In this document: positions 7,996 through 16,427 of the stretch, one piece after another
Layout of the letters: each line of letters starts with the position of its first letter
Numbering within the stretch: position 1 is the stretch's first letter
Assembly (NCBI RefSeq): GCF_026810505.1
Contig: NZ_CP101750.1
Coordinates: forward strand, 5,947,501-6,011,500
Origin: Streptomyces sp. Je 1-369
GTDB taxonomy: Bacteria > Actinomycetota > Actinomycetes > Streptomycetales > Streptomycetaceae
Length of the DNA stretch: 64,000 nucleotides
Direction of reading: 5' to 3'
The notes under the pieces: generated by a model
The model's database searches: none
What the model was told of the DNA's origin: nothing
The model's input: only the letters and a program-made list of their open reading frames with translations
Position numbers and translations under genes: made by a program

Positions 7996-8448
7996 GTGGT
8001 GAGAGCGGGAAGCCGACGGACGGCGCCGGTGACGGCCCCGGTGACGACGCCGGTGGCGACGACGCCGGACGGCGCGGGCGCCCCCGCCGACGTACCCCTC
8101 GCCGACCACGACGATCCGCCCCCGGAACTGCTCACGGAAGCGGCCGCGGCCTTCGGCCTGCTCGCGTCGTCCGCGCGGCTGCACATCGTATGGGCCCTCG
8201 CGCAGGGCGAGAGCGACGTGAGCGGCCTCGCCGAGCGGGTGGGCGGCGCGCTGCCCGCCGTGAGCCAGCACCTCACCAAGCTGAAACTGGCGGGCCTCGT
8301 CGGCTCGCGCCGCGAGGGCCGCCGCATGGTGTACTTCGTCGCCGACCCCGACGTCGTGACCGTCGTACGCCTCATGGTCACGCAACTCGCGTCGCGCGCC
8401 GAGGCGTCCACCGCCCCGGCCCGCCGGCTCCGCGGAACCGGTGCCTGA
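7996..8448 (+). CDS. ArsR-family winged-helix regulator
   Basis: This 150-residue regulator has an ArsR/SmtB winged helix at about residues 45-125, with the recognition helix AVSQHLTKLKLAGLV and wing RREGRRMVYF. It has no cysteine at all. The alpha-5 metal-site pattern DxHx10HxxE reads DPD...Q..S, so classical metal ligands are missing and the inducer is unclear. The first 45 residues are a disordered Thr/Pro/Ala tail. The start GTG at 7996 follows GAGAAGGGCGAC; a TTG at 7972 would add eight residues. The downstream ATPase start lies only a few bases after its stop, so it likely autoregulates this operon. Confidence 0.87.
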   Translation: MVRAGSRRTAPVTAPVTTPVATTPDGAGAPADVPLADHDDPPPELLTEAAAAFGLLASSARLHIVWALAQGESDVSGLAERVGGALPAVSQHLTKLKLAGLVGSRREGRRMVYFVADPDVVTVVRLMVTQLASRAEASTAPARRLRGTGA

Positions 8449-8455
8449 GGGTCCG

Positions 8456-11400
8456 ATGTCCGGACCGACCACGCTCCAGGTCCTGCGCTCGCTGGAGACC
8501 GGACCGCGCGGCCTCACGGAGGAGGAGGCCGACGCGCGCCTGGCCCGGCACGGCCCGAACGTGCCGCCGACCCGGCGCACGGTGTCCTGGCCACGCCGTT
8601 TCCTACGAGGCCCGCGCGACCCGTTCACCGCGGTCCTGTTCTGCCTCGGCATCGTCTCGGCCGCGACGGCGGCCTGGGGCACGGCCTCCGTGATCACGGT
8701 CCTGGTGGCGGTGAGCTGCGCGCTCCGCGCGACGGGCGAACACCGGGCCGACCGCGCGATGACGGCGCTGCGCGACCTGGTGCCGACGACGGCGACGGTG
8801 GTACGCCGCCCGTCCCCCGACGAACGGGTGGCGCCCCGCGAACTCCCCGCCGACGAACTGGTCCCCGGCGACATCATCCGGCTGGCCCCCGGGGACCTGA
8901 TCCCGGCGGACGCGCGGCTGCTCACGGCAACGGCGTTGTCCGTCAACGAGGCCCCGCTGACGGGCGAGTCGACCCCGACCGACAAGGAACCCTGGACGCC
9001 ACGCGGACCCGAGCCGCGAGCAGGCGCCCGACCCGCCGCCCCGGCCCCCCACCTCTGCTTCCAGGGCAGCAGCGTCACCGCGGGCAGTGGCACGGCCGTG
9101 GTGACGGCGACGGGACGGCACACGCGCTTCGCCACGACGACGTACGCGGCACCGGGACCACCCAGCGGCGGGAGGAGAGGATCCCGCGCCTTCGACCGCT
9201 CAGTGCACGGCATCTCCTGGATCCTGATCCGCTTCATGCTGCTCACGCCTCCGCTGGTGCTCGTGGCGGACGCCGCGCTGCGCGGCCGGGGCCTGGAGAC
9301 GCTGCCGTTCGCCGTGGCGGTGGCGGTGGGTCTCACCCCGGAGATGCTGCCGGTCGTCGTCACGACGTGCCTGGCCCGCGGCGCCGCCCACCTGGCCCGT
9401 ACGCACGGCGTCATCGTCGGACGCCTGCCCGCCCTGCACGACCTCGGCGCCATGGACGTCCTCTGCGTGGACAAGACCGGCACGCTCACGCAGGACCGCC
9501 CCGTGGTCGACCGCAGCCTCGACGCGGCGGGCCGCGACGCCCCCGAGGCGCTGCACTGGGCGGCGGTGAACGCGTGGTGGACCCTCCAACTGGCGGACCT
9601 GCCCACGCCGGACGCGCTGGACGAGGCGATCCTGGATGCGGCCGCGCCCGACGAGGACGCCCTCACCCGCTACGACGGCGTCGCGGCACTGCCCTTCGAT
9701 CCGGTACGCCGCCTCGCCACGGCCGTCGTCACGCGCCCCGGCGCGGGCCTCGGCGTCCACACGCTGGTGGTCAAGGGCGCCGTCGAGAACGTACTGGAGC
9801 TCTGCACCCTCCCCGCCGAGGAGCGCACCCGCCTCCACGCGCTGGCGTCCCACCACGCGGCGGAGGGCCTGCGCCTACTGGCCGTGGCAACGGCGGACCG
9901 CCCCGCACGGCGCCACGGGACCGCCTCCCGCCCGACCTGGTCCCGGACCGACGTACGCGGCCTCACCTTCATCGGCTTCGTCACCTTCCGCGACGCCCCG
10001 GACCCGGCGGCCGGGCCCGCCCTGCGCGCGCTCGCCGACCGAGGCGTCACGGTCAAGATCCTCACCGGCGACCACCCGGGAACGGCCGCACGCGTCTGCC
10101 GCGACCTGGCCCTGCCCCTGCCCCCCGACGCCATCCGCACGGCCGAGGACATAGACGCCCTCCCGGCCACCGACGTCGCAGCCCTCGCGGAACTGGCCCA
10201 CCGCACCACGGTCTTCGCCGCCTGCACGCCCGACCACAAGGCCCGCGTCGTAGCGGCCCTGCGAGCCCACGGCCACACCACGGGCTTCCTCGGCGACGGC
10301 GTCAACGACCTGCCGGCCCTGCACGCGGCCGACGTGGGCCTCGCCCCGCACGACGCGGTGCCGGTGGCGAGGGAGGCGGCGGACGTGGTCCTGCCGCAGC
10401 GCACGCAGTACGGCGCCCCGCACGCCACGACCGCCCACCCCGAAACGGACGGCCCCACGGATGTCCCCGGCCCCACGGACGTCCCCGCGGACGGCCCCGC
10501 GGGCGGATCCACAGGCGCCCCCACAGGCGTCCCCGCGGACGGCCCCGCAGGCGGATCCACAGGCGTCCCCGCGGACGGCCCCGCAGGCGGCCCCGAGGGC
10601 GGATCCACAGGCGTCCCCGCGGGCGGCCCCGCAGGCGGCCCCGAGGGCGGATCCACAGGCGTCCCCGCGGGCGGCCCCGCAGGCGGCCCCGAGGGCGGAT
10701 CCACAGGCGTCCCCGCGGGCGGATCCACAGGCGTCCCCGCGGCCGGATCCACAGGCGCCCCCGCGGACGGCCCCGCAGGCGGCCCCACAGGCGGCTTGGC
10801 CGCGATCGACCACGCCATCACCGCAGGCCGAAGCAGCGGCACGAACATCGCCACGTACCTGCGCATCACGCTCTCCTCGAACCTCGGCAACGTCATCGCG
10901 ATGCTCACGGCGGGTCTGCTCCTGCCCTTCCTGCCGATGCTCCCCGCCCAGGTGCTGGTCCAGAACCTCTGCTTCGACGCGGCCCAGCTGGCCTTCGCCC
11001 ACGAACGCCCGGGCCCCTCCGCCCTGCGCCGCCCCACCGTCCTGCGCCCCCGGACCTTCCTCCGCCTCATCACGGGCTTCGGCGTGCTCAACGCGGCGGC
11101 GGACCTGGCGACCTTCGCGGTCCTGGCGCTCGCGGCACCTGGCCCGACGGGGACGGAGGACGAGCCGCTGTTCCACGCGGGCTGGTTCACGGAGAACCTG
11201 CTCACGCAGGCGCTGGCGATGCTGCTCCTGCGCGGCACGGCGTACTACGCGACGACCGCCCCGGGCAGAAGAGCCACCACCCCGGTCACCCGCGCAGCGA
11301 TGGCGTTGGCGGCCGCGGGCCTCCTCCTTCCGCTCACACCCCTGGCCCCACCCCTGGGCATGACACCCCTCCCGCCCCTCTACTACGCACTCCTGGCCCT

Positions 11401-11488
11401 GGTCCTGACCCTCTACGCGGCAACAGTTGTACAGTTGCGCAATAAGGCAAGTATTGCTCATGGAAGTGGAAGACGAGGGCCAAGATGA
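8456..11488 (+). CDS. P-type ATPase, MgtA-like, with tandem-repeat insertion
   Basis: This 1010-residue cation pump resembles P3B Mg2+ importers. Markers are LTGEST (actuator domain), LTPEMLP in transmembrane helix 4 as in MgtA, the phosphorylation motif DKTGTLT with Asp339, and [10 protein letters not shown]. The C-terminal helices match MgtA ([15 protein letters not shown]). Between the P domain (ends DVVLPQ) and helix 5, about 115 residues of Gly/Pro/Ala/Thr repeats are inserted where relatives have a short linker. The start ATG at 8456 follows GAGGG; a GTG at 8441 would overlap arsR. Its stop overlaps the tatA start as ATGA. The substrate is inferred only from family resemblance. Confidence 0.9.
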   Translation: MSGPTTLQVLRSLETGPRGLTEEEADARLARHGPNVPPTRRTVSWPRRFLRGPRDPFTAVLFCLGIVSAATAAWGTASVITVLVAVSCALRATGEHRADRAMTALRDLVPTTATVVRRPSPDERVAPRELPADELVPGDIIRLAPGDLIPADARLLTATALSVNEAPLTGESTPTDKEPWTPRGPEPRAGARPAAPAPHLCFQGSSVTAGSGTAVVTATGRHTRFATTTYAAPGPPSGGRRGSRAFDRSVHGISWILIRFMLLTPPLVLVADAALRGRGLETLPFAVAVAVGLTPEMLPVVVTTCLARGAAHLARTHGVIVGRLPALHDLGAMDVLCVDKTGTLTQDRPVVDRSLDAAGRDAPEALHWAAVNAWWTLQLADLPTPDALDEAILDAAAPDEDALTRYDGVAALPFDPVRRLATAVVTRPGAGLGVHTLVVKGAVENVLELCTLPAEERTRLHALASHHAAEGLRLLAVATADRPARRHGTASRPTWSRTDVRGLTFIGFVTFRDAPDPAAGPALRALADRGVTVKILTGDHPGTAARVCRDLALPLPPDAIRTAEDIDALPATDVAALAELAHRTTVFAACTPDHKARVVAALRAHGHTTGFLGDGVNDLPALHAADVGLAPHDAVPVAREAADVVLPQRTQYGAPHATTAHPETDGPTDVPGPTDVPADGPAGGSTGAPTGVPADGPAGGSTGVPADGPAGGPEGGSTGVPAGGPAGGPEGGSTGVPAGGPAGGPEGGSTGVPAGGSTGVPAAGSTGAPADGPAGGPTGGLAAIDHAITAGRSSGTNIATYLRITLSSNLGNVIAMLTAGLLLPFLPMLPAQVLVQNLCFDAAQLAFAHERPGPSALRRPTVLRPRTFLRLITGFGVLNAAADLATFAVLALAAPGPTGTEDEPLFHAGWFTENLLTQALAMLLLRGTAYYATTAPGRRATTPVTRAAMALAAAGLLLPLTPLAPPLGMTPLPPLYYALLALVLTLYAATVVQLRNKASIAHGSGRRGPR
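10481..10792 (+). repeat. 24-bp tandem repeats inside P-type ATPase gene
   Basis: Thirteen in-frame 24-bp units run from 10481 to 10792. Two main unit types alternate, encoding GSTGVPAG and GPAGGPEG or close variants, giving a 48-bp higher-order period. GGATCC recurs at 10505, 10553, 10601, 10649, 10697, 10721 and 10745. Every unit length is a multiple of three, so copy-number change keeps the reading frame. Confidence 0.93.
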
Positions 11489-11706
11489 TCCGCAACGCCC
11501 TGGAGCCCTGGCACCTACTGATCGTGGTGCTCGTGGTCGTAGTGCTGTTCGGCTCCAAGAAACTCCCGGACGCGGCCCGCTCGGTGGGCAAGTCCCTGCG
11601 CATCCTCAAGAGCGAGACGAAGGCGCTGAGGGACGAGGACGCGCAGCGGGACCAGCAGGAGAACCGGCAGAGGGAGAAGCAGGGCCCCGCCGACGTCACG
11701 TCATGA
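11485..11706 (+). CDS. tatA: TatA-like twin-arginine translocase subunit
   Basis: This 73-residue protein has one short hydrophobic helix (about 10-24), then [18 protein letters not shown], the TatA hinge and amphipathic helix, and a charged tail. TatA oligomers help folded proteins cross the membrane. This copy is not next to tatB or tatC but overlaps the ATPase gene (ATGA), so it is translated with it. It could be an extra TatA or a repurposed membrane helix for the pump. Its end abuts the convergent yceI gene. Confidence 0.88.
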   Translation: MIRNALEPWHLLIVVLVVVVLFGSKKLPDAARSVGKSLRILKSETKALRDEDAQRDQQENRQREKQGPADVTS

Positions 11707-12360
11707 CGTGACGCCGGCGCGCACCGCGGAGATGTCGAACTGGAGCCGCACCTTCTCGCTGACCATCGTGCCGCCCGCCGCGAGGCGCTGGTTGTAGACG
11801 AGCCCCCAGTCGGTGCGGTCGATGGTGGTGGTGCCGTCGAACCCGACTCGCTCGAAGCCGAACGGGTCGACGACCGACCCGAGGTAGTCGAGTTGCAGCT
11901 CGACGGGGCGCGTGACGTCGCGGATGGTCAGATCCCCGGTCATACGGAAACTTTCTCCGCCCTCGTGAACGGTGGACGTACTACGGAAGACCATCTCCGG
12001 GAAGCGACGCGCGTCGAAGAAGTCGGCGCCGACGAGGTGCGCGTCCCGCTGCTCCACGCCCGTGTCGACGCTGCCGACCCGGATGACGATCTCGGCCCGC
12101 GACGCGGAGGGCCGGTCGCCGTCGAAGTGCAGCGTGCTGTCGTAGTCGGCGAAGGCGCCACGGACGGTCGTCACCATCGCGTGCCGCACGGAGAATCCGA
12201 CGCGGCTGTGCGGACGGTCGATGGTCCACTGCCCCGTCAGCCCGCGCAGCGCGGAGTCGAGCGCGACACCGCCCGCCGAGTCGTACGCGCCGGGCGCGCC
12301 GGTGCCACCGGCCGACGTCGGCTCGATGGTGGCGGTCTGGCGACGGCTGAAGATGCCCAC
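11701..12360 (-). CDS. YceI-family lipid-binding protein
   Basis: This 219-residue protein has the YceI lipocalin-like beta barrel: [26 protein letters not shown] early, then [14 protein letters not shown] and DRTDWGL. Family members bind isoprenoids or other amphiphiles. The start GTG at 12360 (MGIFSRRQT) was preferred because conserved sequence begins soon after and AGGGAGGG lies upstream; longer frames extend to 12522 but look non-coding. No signal peptide is visible, so it is probably cytoplasmic. Its stop overlaps the last bases of the convergent tatA. Confidence 0.87.
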   Translation of the reverse strand: MGIFSRRQTATIEPTSAGGTGAPGAYDSAGGVALDSALRGLTGQWTIDRPHSRVGFSVRHAMVTTVRGAFADYDSTLHFDGDRPSASRAEIVIRVGSVDTGVEQRDAHLVGADFFDARRFPEMVFRSTSTVHEGGESFRMTGDLTIRDVTRPVELQLDYLGSVVDPFGFERVGFDGTTTIDRTDWGLVYNQRLAAGGTMVSEKVRLQFDISAVRAGVTS

Positions 12361-12681
12361 GGGGTACGTACCCTCCCTCGACGATGATCGCTCCGTGCTA
12401 TCACGCAGCCCACGCCCACCACCTCGCAAGATGGGCGGCCTCGTCCGGGTTCCATGGTGCCGACGGCAAAGATGCACAGGATCGACAAGATGTGGATGCA
12501 CGGTGGGACGGCGACCGGTCACGGAAGGTCACGGCGCGGGATGGCCGGGCGGCCGTCAACACGTCATCGGCTCGGGTGTACGTGCCGCGCCCCTACGCCC
12601 TCCCCCGTTCCTTCGGGCGCAGTGGCGGACACTGGCGGCGAACCCCCGACCTCGCCGCTGCCCCAAAGTCTTCCCGACCGC
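12361..12681. other. Intergenic region upstream of yceI
   Basis: No gene is supported here. It should hold the yceI promoter and the end of the araC-type transcript. The only structure I see is a direct repeat GGTCACGG at 12517-12524 and 12527-12534, 10 bases apart (one helical turn), which could be an activator site. No terminator-like hairpin with a T-run was found. Confidence 0.5.
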
Positions 12682-13722
12682 TCACTCGACGTCGTTGACC
12701 AAGGGCGCACTCTTGTTGACCGCCAGCGCACTCCCGTCGCTCAGCAGCGTGCGAGCGCGCACTTCGCTGGGGGTGAGCCCGTACGCGGCACGGAACGCAC
12801 GGGTGAAGACGGCGGGCCGGGTGAACCCCCATCGGGCGGCGATGGCCCCGACGGGCACGGCGGCGAGGGCGGGATTGGCGAGCGCCCGACGACAGCGTTC
12901 GAGGCGCAGCTGCCGTATCCAGGAGGAGACGGTCAGCCCCTGCTCCTGGAACAACCGGTGCAAATACCGAGTGGAGATGTGATGCGCGGCGGCAATGCTG
13001 TCGGGGTTGAGCCCCGGGTCGCGCAGATGCCGTCGGACATGACTCTGCACCCGCAGCAACAGGACGCGCGTACGACTCTCGGCCGGTAATGAACGTTCGC
13101 TGTCCAAGTGTTGGGCGGCGAGATGCCCCACGAGGTCGACGAGGGTATGGGTGAGCCGATCGGCGGCGGCAGGCGTATCCCCGAACTGCGCCGGATCATC
13201 GACGACTTGCCGCATGAAAACTGAGAGCAGCGAACCAAACCCTTCCTGACCGGACAGGGGCCGGGAGACGAGGTCGGGAAGACGGTCGGCGGGGAACGGC
13301 AGCAGATGCATGGGCAGCGTGGCCACGATGCTCCGAGTGGGAGCACCACTCTCGTCCAGCCGCCGCATCCACCCCGCAAAGGGCGAAGAAGACTCGTACA
13401 GCAAGAAATTCCCGGCCCCGAACTGCACGTTCCGCCCAGCCTGCTCGAAGCCGCTGAGCCCTTGCAGAGTGAGGGAGACCTGCAAACTCCCGGGATCCCC
13501 TCGGCGAATGTGCCGCGCCGTCCGTCGTACCTCGGCCGACGGGTACGACATGGTGGTCAGCGTCGCGGCCCCGAGGTCCACGTGGTCGACGGCGACGGGA
13601 AAGTCATCGGTGTAGTCACTGCGCAACGTCGTCGCGATGGGCGACGCGGACTTCAGCCCGAACCACCAGTCGAACCGCTCCTTGGCGGGCACGGCCGCAC
13701 TGGACAGGCACGCTCGGATCAT
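12682..13722 (-). CDS. AraC-family transcriptional activator
   Basis: This 346-residue regulator has an N-terminal cupin-like domain of the AraC-binding-like type (about 1-190) and a C-terminal pair of helix-turn-helix motifs. These read SIAAAHHISTRYLHRLFQEQ in the first and VGAIAARWGF-TRPAVFTRAF in the second. It probably binds direct-repeat sites. The start ATG at 13722 was chosen for its GAGAGG at 7 bases; a GTG at 13743 lacks a site. It lies upstream of yceI in the same orientation, a possible target, though the ligand is unknown. Confidence 0.9.
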   Translation of the reverse strand: MIRACLSSAAVPAKERFDWWFGLKSASPIATTLRSDYTDDFPVAVDHVDLGAATLTTMSYPSAEVRRTARHIRRGDPGSLQVSLTLQGLSGFEQAGRNVQFGAGNFLLYESSSPFAGWMRRLDESGAPTRSIVATLPMHLLPFPADRLPDLVSRPLSGQEGFGSLLSVFMRQVVDDPAQFGDTPAAADRLTHTLVDLVGHLAAQHLDSERSLPAESRTRVLLLRVQSHVRRHLRDPGLNPDSIAAAHHISTRYLHRLFQEQGLTVSSWIRQLRLERCRRALANPALAAVPVGAIAARWGFTRPAVFTRAFRAAYGLTPSEVRARTLLSDGSALAVNKSAPLVNDVE

Positions 13723-13915
13723 CCTCAACCCTCTCACTCGCACGCTCGCCCCCTCCGCCCCCTCACCCCACTCAGCGTGCGCCCCCCACCCCGCAAGGGG
13801 GAAGGCTCCACCACACCTTGGGGTGGCAGATAGCGGGAAGACTCCTGAGTGGCGTTGGCGTGTCGGAGGTGTGTCGCACGTATCGCAGATAGTGCGTGAG
13901 TACTGAGAGACAACG

Positions 13916-13951
13916 AAAAAGAGCGGGAGCCAGTGAGACTGACTCCCGCTC
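13916..13951 (-). terminator. Intrinsic terminator of tRNA-Arg
   Basis: GAGCGGGAG (13921-13929) pairs with CTCCCGCTC (13943-13951), and inner CAGT/ACTG continues the stem across one mismatch. Read on the minus strand, the hairpin is followed by TTTTT (13920-13916). It lies 57 bases past the tRNA 3' end. Confidence 0.88.
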
Positions 13952-14007
13952 TCTCATGTCGGCATCCGCCCAGCTCAGCACTTGATTCAGGCTGACTGTG
14001 TGGCGAG

Positions 14008-14079
14008 TGCCCCCGGCAGGATTCGAACCTGCGCACACGGCTCCGGAGGCCGTTGCTCTATCCCCTGAGCTACGGGGGC
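14008..14079 (-). tRNA. tRNA-Arg (anticodon CCG)
   Basis: The minus strand folds as a 72-base tRNA: acceptor GCCCCCG pairing with CGGGGGC, D-arm AGCTCAGGGGATAGAGC, and anticodon stem ACGGC/GCCGT with loop CTCCGGA giving anticodon CCG, which reads CGG. The T-arm contains GGTTCGAATCC, and the discriminator base is A. CCA is not encoded. tRNA-Arg genes are common integration sites, but no element or duplicated 3' end is seen here. Confidence 0.97.
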
Positions 14080-14279
14080 GTATCAGCGCGGCTTGCGCGG
14101 TGACGGGTAGAACCCTACCAGCTCTGTGGGGCTCGCCATGAACAGGTATTTCCGTGCTCACGGGGCGGGCCGGGGAGGGGGCGCTCCGGGGTGGAGGGGA
14201 GCGGTGGCCGGGCGGGCCGCACGGGGCGGAAGTAGGGAAAACCGGGACGCGGTGGCGGGCGCGGACCTACTCTCGAGTT

Positions 14280-14819
14280 GTGCCAGGCGTGCCCGGCCGC
14301 GTGCTTGTTGTGGACGACAACAAGGTCATCCGGCAGCTGATCAGGGTCAACCTCGAGCTGGAGGGCTTCGAGGTCGTGACCGCGGCCGATGGTGTCGAAT
14401 GCCTGGACGTCGTGCAGCAGGTCCAGCCCGATGTGATCACCCTCGACGTTGTGATGCCCCGGCTCGACGGACTGCGCACCGCGGCGCGTCTGCGGTCCGA
14501 CGCGCGGACCCGTGACCTCCCCATCGTCGTCATCAGCGCATGCACGCGGTACGAGGTCGAGAGCGGCCTTGAAGTCGGCGTCGACGCCTTCCTCGCCAAG
14601 CCCTTCGAGCCGAACGAACTGGTCGGCATCGTCCGCCAGTTGATCTCATCGGAGGGGGAGGGGAGACGGGGCAGTGCGGGGGACGGTGAGGCGGACGGGG
14701 AAGCGGAGCCTGACGGGGAAGGCGAGCCCGAGTCCGGTGGGGAAAGAGTGCGTGAGGGCGTCACGGTCGGACGTGATCTTGGCTGCGGTGGCGCGGGGAG
14801 CGAGGCGTCGGAGCAGTAG
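14280..14819 (+). CDS. Single-domain response regulator
   Basis: This 179-residue receiver protein has VVDDNKVIRQ, phospho-acceptor Asp56 in ITLDVVMPRLDG, and Lys107 in AKPFEP. There is no DNA-binding domain; after residue 125 comes a Gly/Glu/Asp-rich low-complexity tail. Output must be by protein-protein contact. The start GTG at 14280 gives MPGVPGRVLVVDDN, the form I recall for Streptomyces homologues. No kinase is adjacent. It lies ahead of nrtL in the same direction. Confidence 0.9.
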   Translation: MPGVPGRVLVVDDNKVIRQLIRVNLELEGFEVVTAADGVECLDVVQQVQPDVITLDVVMPRLDGLRTAARLRSDARTRDLPIVVISACTRYEVESGLEVGVDAFLAKPFEPNELVGIVRQLISSEGEGRRGSAGDGEADGEAEPDGEGEPESGGERVREGVTVGRDLGCGGAGSEASEQ

Positions 14820-15130
14820 CGGTGCGGGTGCGGACGCGGGTGCGGACGCGGGGCGTGGGTGTCCGTGTCGGACAGACCATTGGGTGAGTCAGTCGCTCGT
14901 CGCTCGTCATTCGTCTCCGTGACTGAGGGGGCGTGGGCGGGCACAGGTCACGGAGGCCGCCCTGCCCGGCGGGAGGTCCGGCCGGGGCTCCCCCCCCCAC
15001 ACACACACGACAGAGGCCAGCCGCCGGAGGCGGAGCCCCCCCCGCACCCAAGCCCCACCCCCGTCCACATCCCGGACCATCCCCGAAACCGACTCGCCTA
15101 CCGACCCCCCTCCTCCCATACGCTGGACCC
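14820..15130. other. Intergenic region with simple-sequence tracts
   Basis: No gene is supported. The region contains two copies of GGGTGCGGACGC around 14826-14850, short TCGCTCGTC repeats near 14890, a C9(AC)5 tract at 14990-15008 and several GC-rich hairpins. It should hold the promoter for nrtL, but no clear -35/-10 pair stands out. Confidence 0.5.
14990..15008. repeat. C9(AC)5 simple-sequence tract
   Basis: Nine C residues followed by five AC dinucleotides lie 123 bases before the nrtL start. Such tracts slip during replication and are uncommon in Streptomyces DNA; it could vary in length among strains. Confidence 0.85.
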
Positions 15131-16267
15131 GTGACCCCCGCCGAGCTCTCCCGCACCGTGCTGCGCGCCATGCGTAATGCCGTCGATGCCGGGGAGCTCA
15201 GCGGGGACGTGACCGCGTCCGTGGAGGCGGGGAACGTACGGGTCGAGCGGCCCCGGCCCGGTGGACGCGGGGACTTCGCCACCAACGTCGCCCTCCAGAT
15301 CGCCCGCGCCGCCGGACGTACGCCCCGGGAGGTCGCCGAGGTGCTGTCCCCGCGACTCGCCGCCGCGCCCGGCATCGCCGGCGTCGACATCACCGGGCCC
15401 GGGTTCCTCAACATCACGCTCACGGACGCCCGCGCCCACGCCACCGCCCTCGTACGCGAGATCCGTGAGCGCGGCCGTTGCTACGGCCACGTCCACCCCG
15501 ACACCGGCGGCCTCGCCCAGATCCACGTGCCCCGCGAGCTCCGGGCCGCCGTCATCGCCGACAGCGCCCGCCGCATCCTGCGCTCACAGGGCGTTCTGGT
15601 CCGTGTCACCTGCGACGAGGAGCCCGACCCCGCCTGGGCGGCCGCCCTCGACGCCCTCGACGTACGCATCGACGCCTACGGACGGCCCCCCGAGCCGCTC
15701 CCCACCCTCCGCCCCGTCCCGGCCCCCGCGCCCGCCGACGCCGTCCTCCGGCTCGGCCGCGACGCCGCCCGCTGGGCACTGCTCCACCCCGCCCCGCACG
15801 ACCACCCCCGCGTCACCCCGGAGCAGGGCGGCGACGAGCACCTCGTACAGCGCGAGAACAACCCCCTCTTCCGCGTCCAGTACGCCTACGCCCGCAACCG
15901 CGCCCTCACCCGCAACGCGGCCGCCCTCGGCTTTACCGCCCAGCCGGAGCGGGACCCGGCGGCAGAGGACACACCGGGCCACCCGGACGACCCCGCACCG
16001 GCCCTCCTCACCCCCCTCGGCGACTACCCCGCCACCCTCGCCTCCGCAGGGCGTCACCGCGCCCCGGACCGACTCGCCCGGCAGCTCGTCGTCATCGCCG
16101 ACGCGTTCCTGGCCTTGCAGAGCGCCCCGCAGGGAGCCGTCCTGCCGCGCGGTGACGAGAAACCCTCGGCCGCCCACCGCGCCCGGCTGGCCCTCGCCGA
16201 AGCCGCCGGGACGGTGCTCGCCGGTGGCCTGTCCCTGCTCGGCATCAGCGCACCCGAATTCGTGTGA
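15131..16267 (+). CDS. nrtL: ArgS-related anticodon-binding protein NrtL
   Basis: This 378-residue paralogue of arginyl-tRNA synthetase has lost catalysis. Residues 1-110 match the ArgRS N-terminal tRNA-binding domain (FATNVALQIARAAGR, GPGFLNITLTD). A remnant of the Rossmann fold follows, in which the HIGH-type motif has become VPRELRAAVIADSARR. The KMSKS region is missing. From FRVQYAYARNRA to the end, the DALR anticodon-binding helix bundle is kept, closing LSLLGISAPEFV. It probably binds tRNA or acts as a regulator. It sits about 1 kb from tRNA-Arg(CCG) and upstream of lysA. The start GTG at 15131 gives MTPAELSRTVL. Confidence 0.9.
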   Translation: MTPAELSRTVLRAMRNAVDAGELSGDVTASVEAGNVRVERPRPGGRGDFATNVALQIARAAGRTPREVAEVLSPRLAAAPGIAGVDITGPGFLNITLTDARAHATALVREIRERGRCYGHVHPDTGGLAQIHVPRELRAAVIADSARRILRSQGVLVRVTCDEEPDPAWAAALDALDVRIDAYGRPPEPLPTLRPVPAPAPADAVLRLGRDAARWALLHPAPHDHPRVTPEQGGDEHLVQRENNPLFRVQYAYARNRALTRNAAALGFTAQPERDPAAEDTPGHPDDPAPALLTPLGDYPATLASAGRHRAPDRLARQLVVIADAFLALQSAPQGAVLPRGDEKPSAAHRARLALAEAAGTVLAGGLSLLGISAPEFV

Positions 16268-16313
16268 CACCCGTGAGTGAGCAGCGGAGTGGTGGGCGAC
16301 ATCCCGTGCACGG

Positions 16314-16351
16314 CGTGCGGTACGTGTTCCCGCAGAAACACGTACCGCACG
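16314..16351 (+). terminator. 15-bp inverted repeat between nrtL and lysA
   Basis: GTGCGGTACGTGTT (16315-16328) is the exact reverse complement of 16337-16350, and one more pair closes the stem; the loop is 8 bases. No T-run follows. In high-GC actinobacteria such stems often end transcripts; alternatively it is a leader element or operator of lysA, 77 bases upstream of its start. Confidence 0.6.
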
Positions 16352-16427
16352 GCGCGGACACCCCGCCCGCCCCCTCCGCCCCGCCTCCCCACGGCCATCA
16401 CCCCGCAAGAGACGAGACACCGCACCC

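Noticed and set aside
10451..10795. Possible frameshift or assembly artefact in the P-type ATPase
   Set aside because: All repeat units are multiples of three and both flanks stay in the same frame with conserved motifs, so it reads as a true insertion, though long-read proof would help.
14008..14079. tRNA-Arg as an integration site of a mobile element
   Set aside because: No integrase, excisionase or duplicated tRNA 3' end is found on either side.
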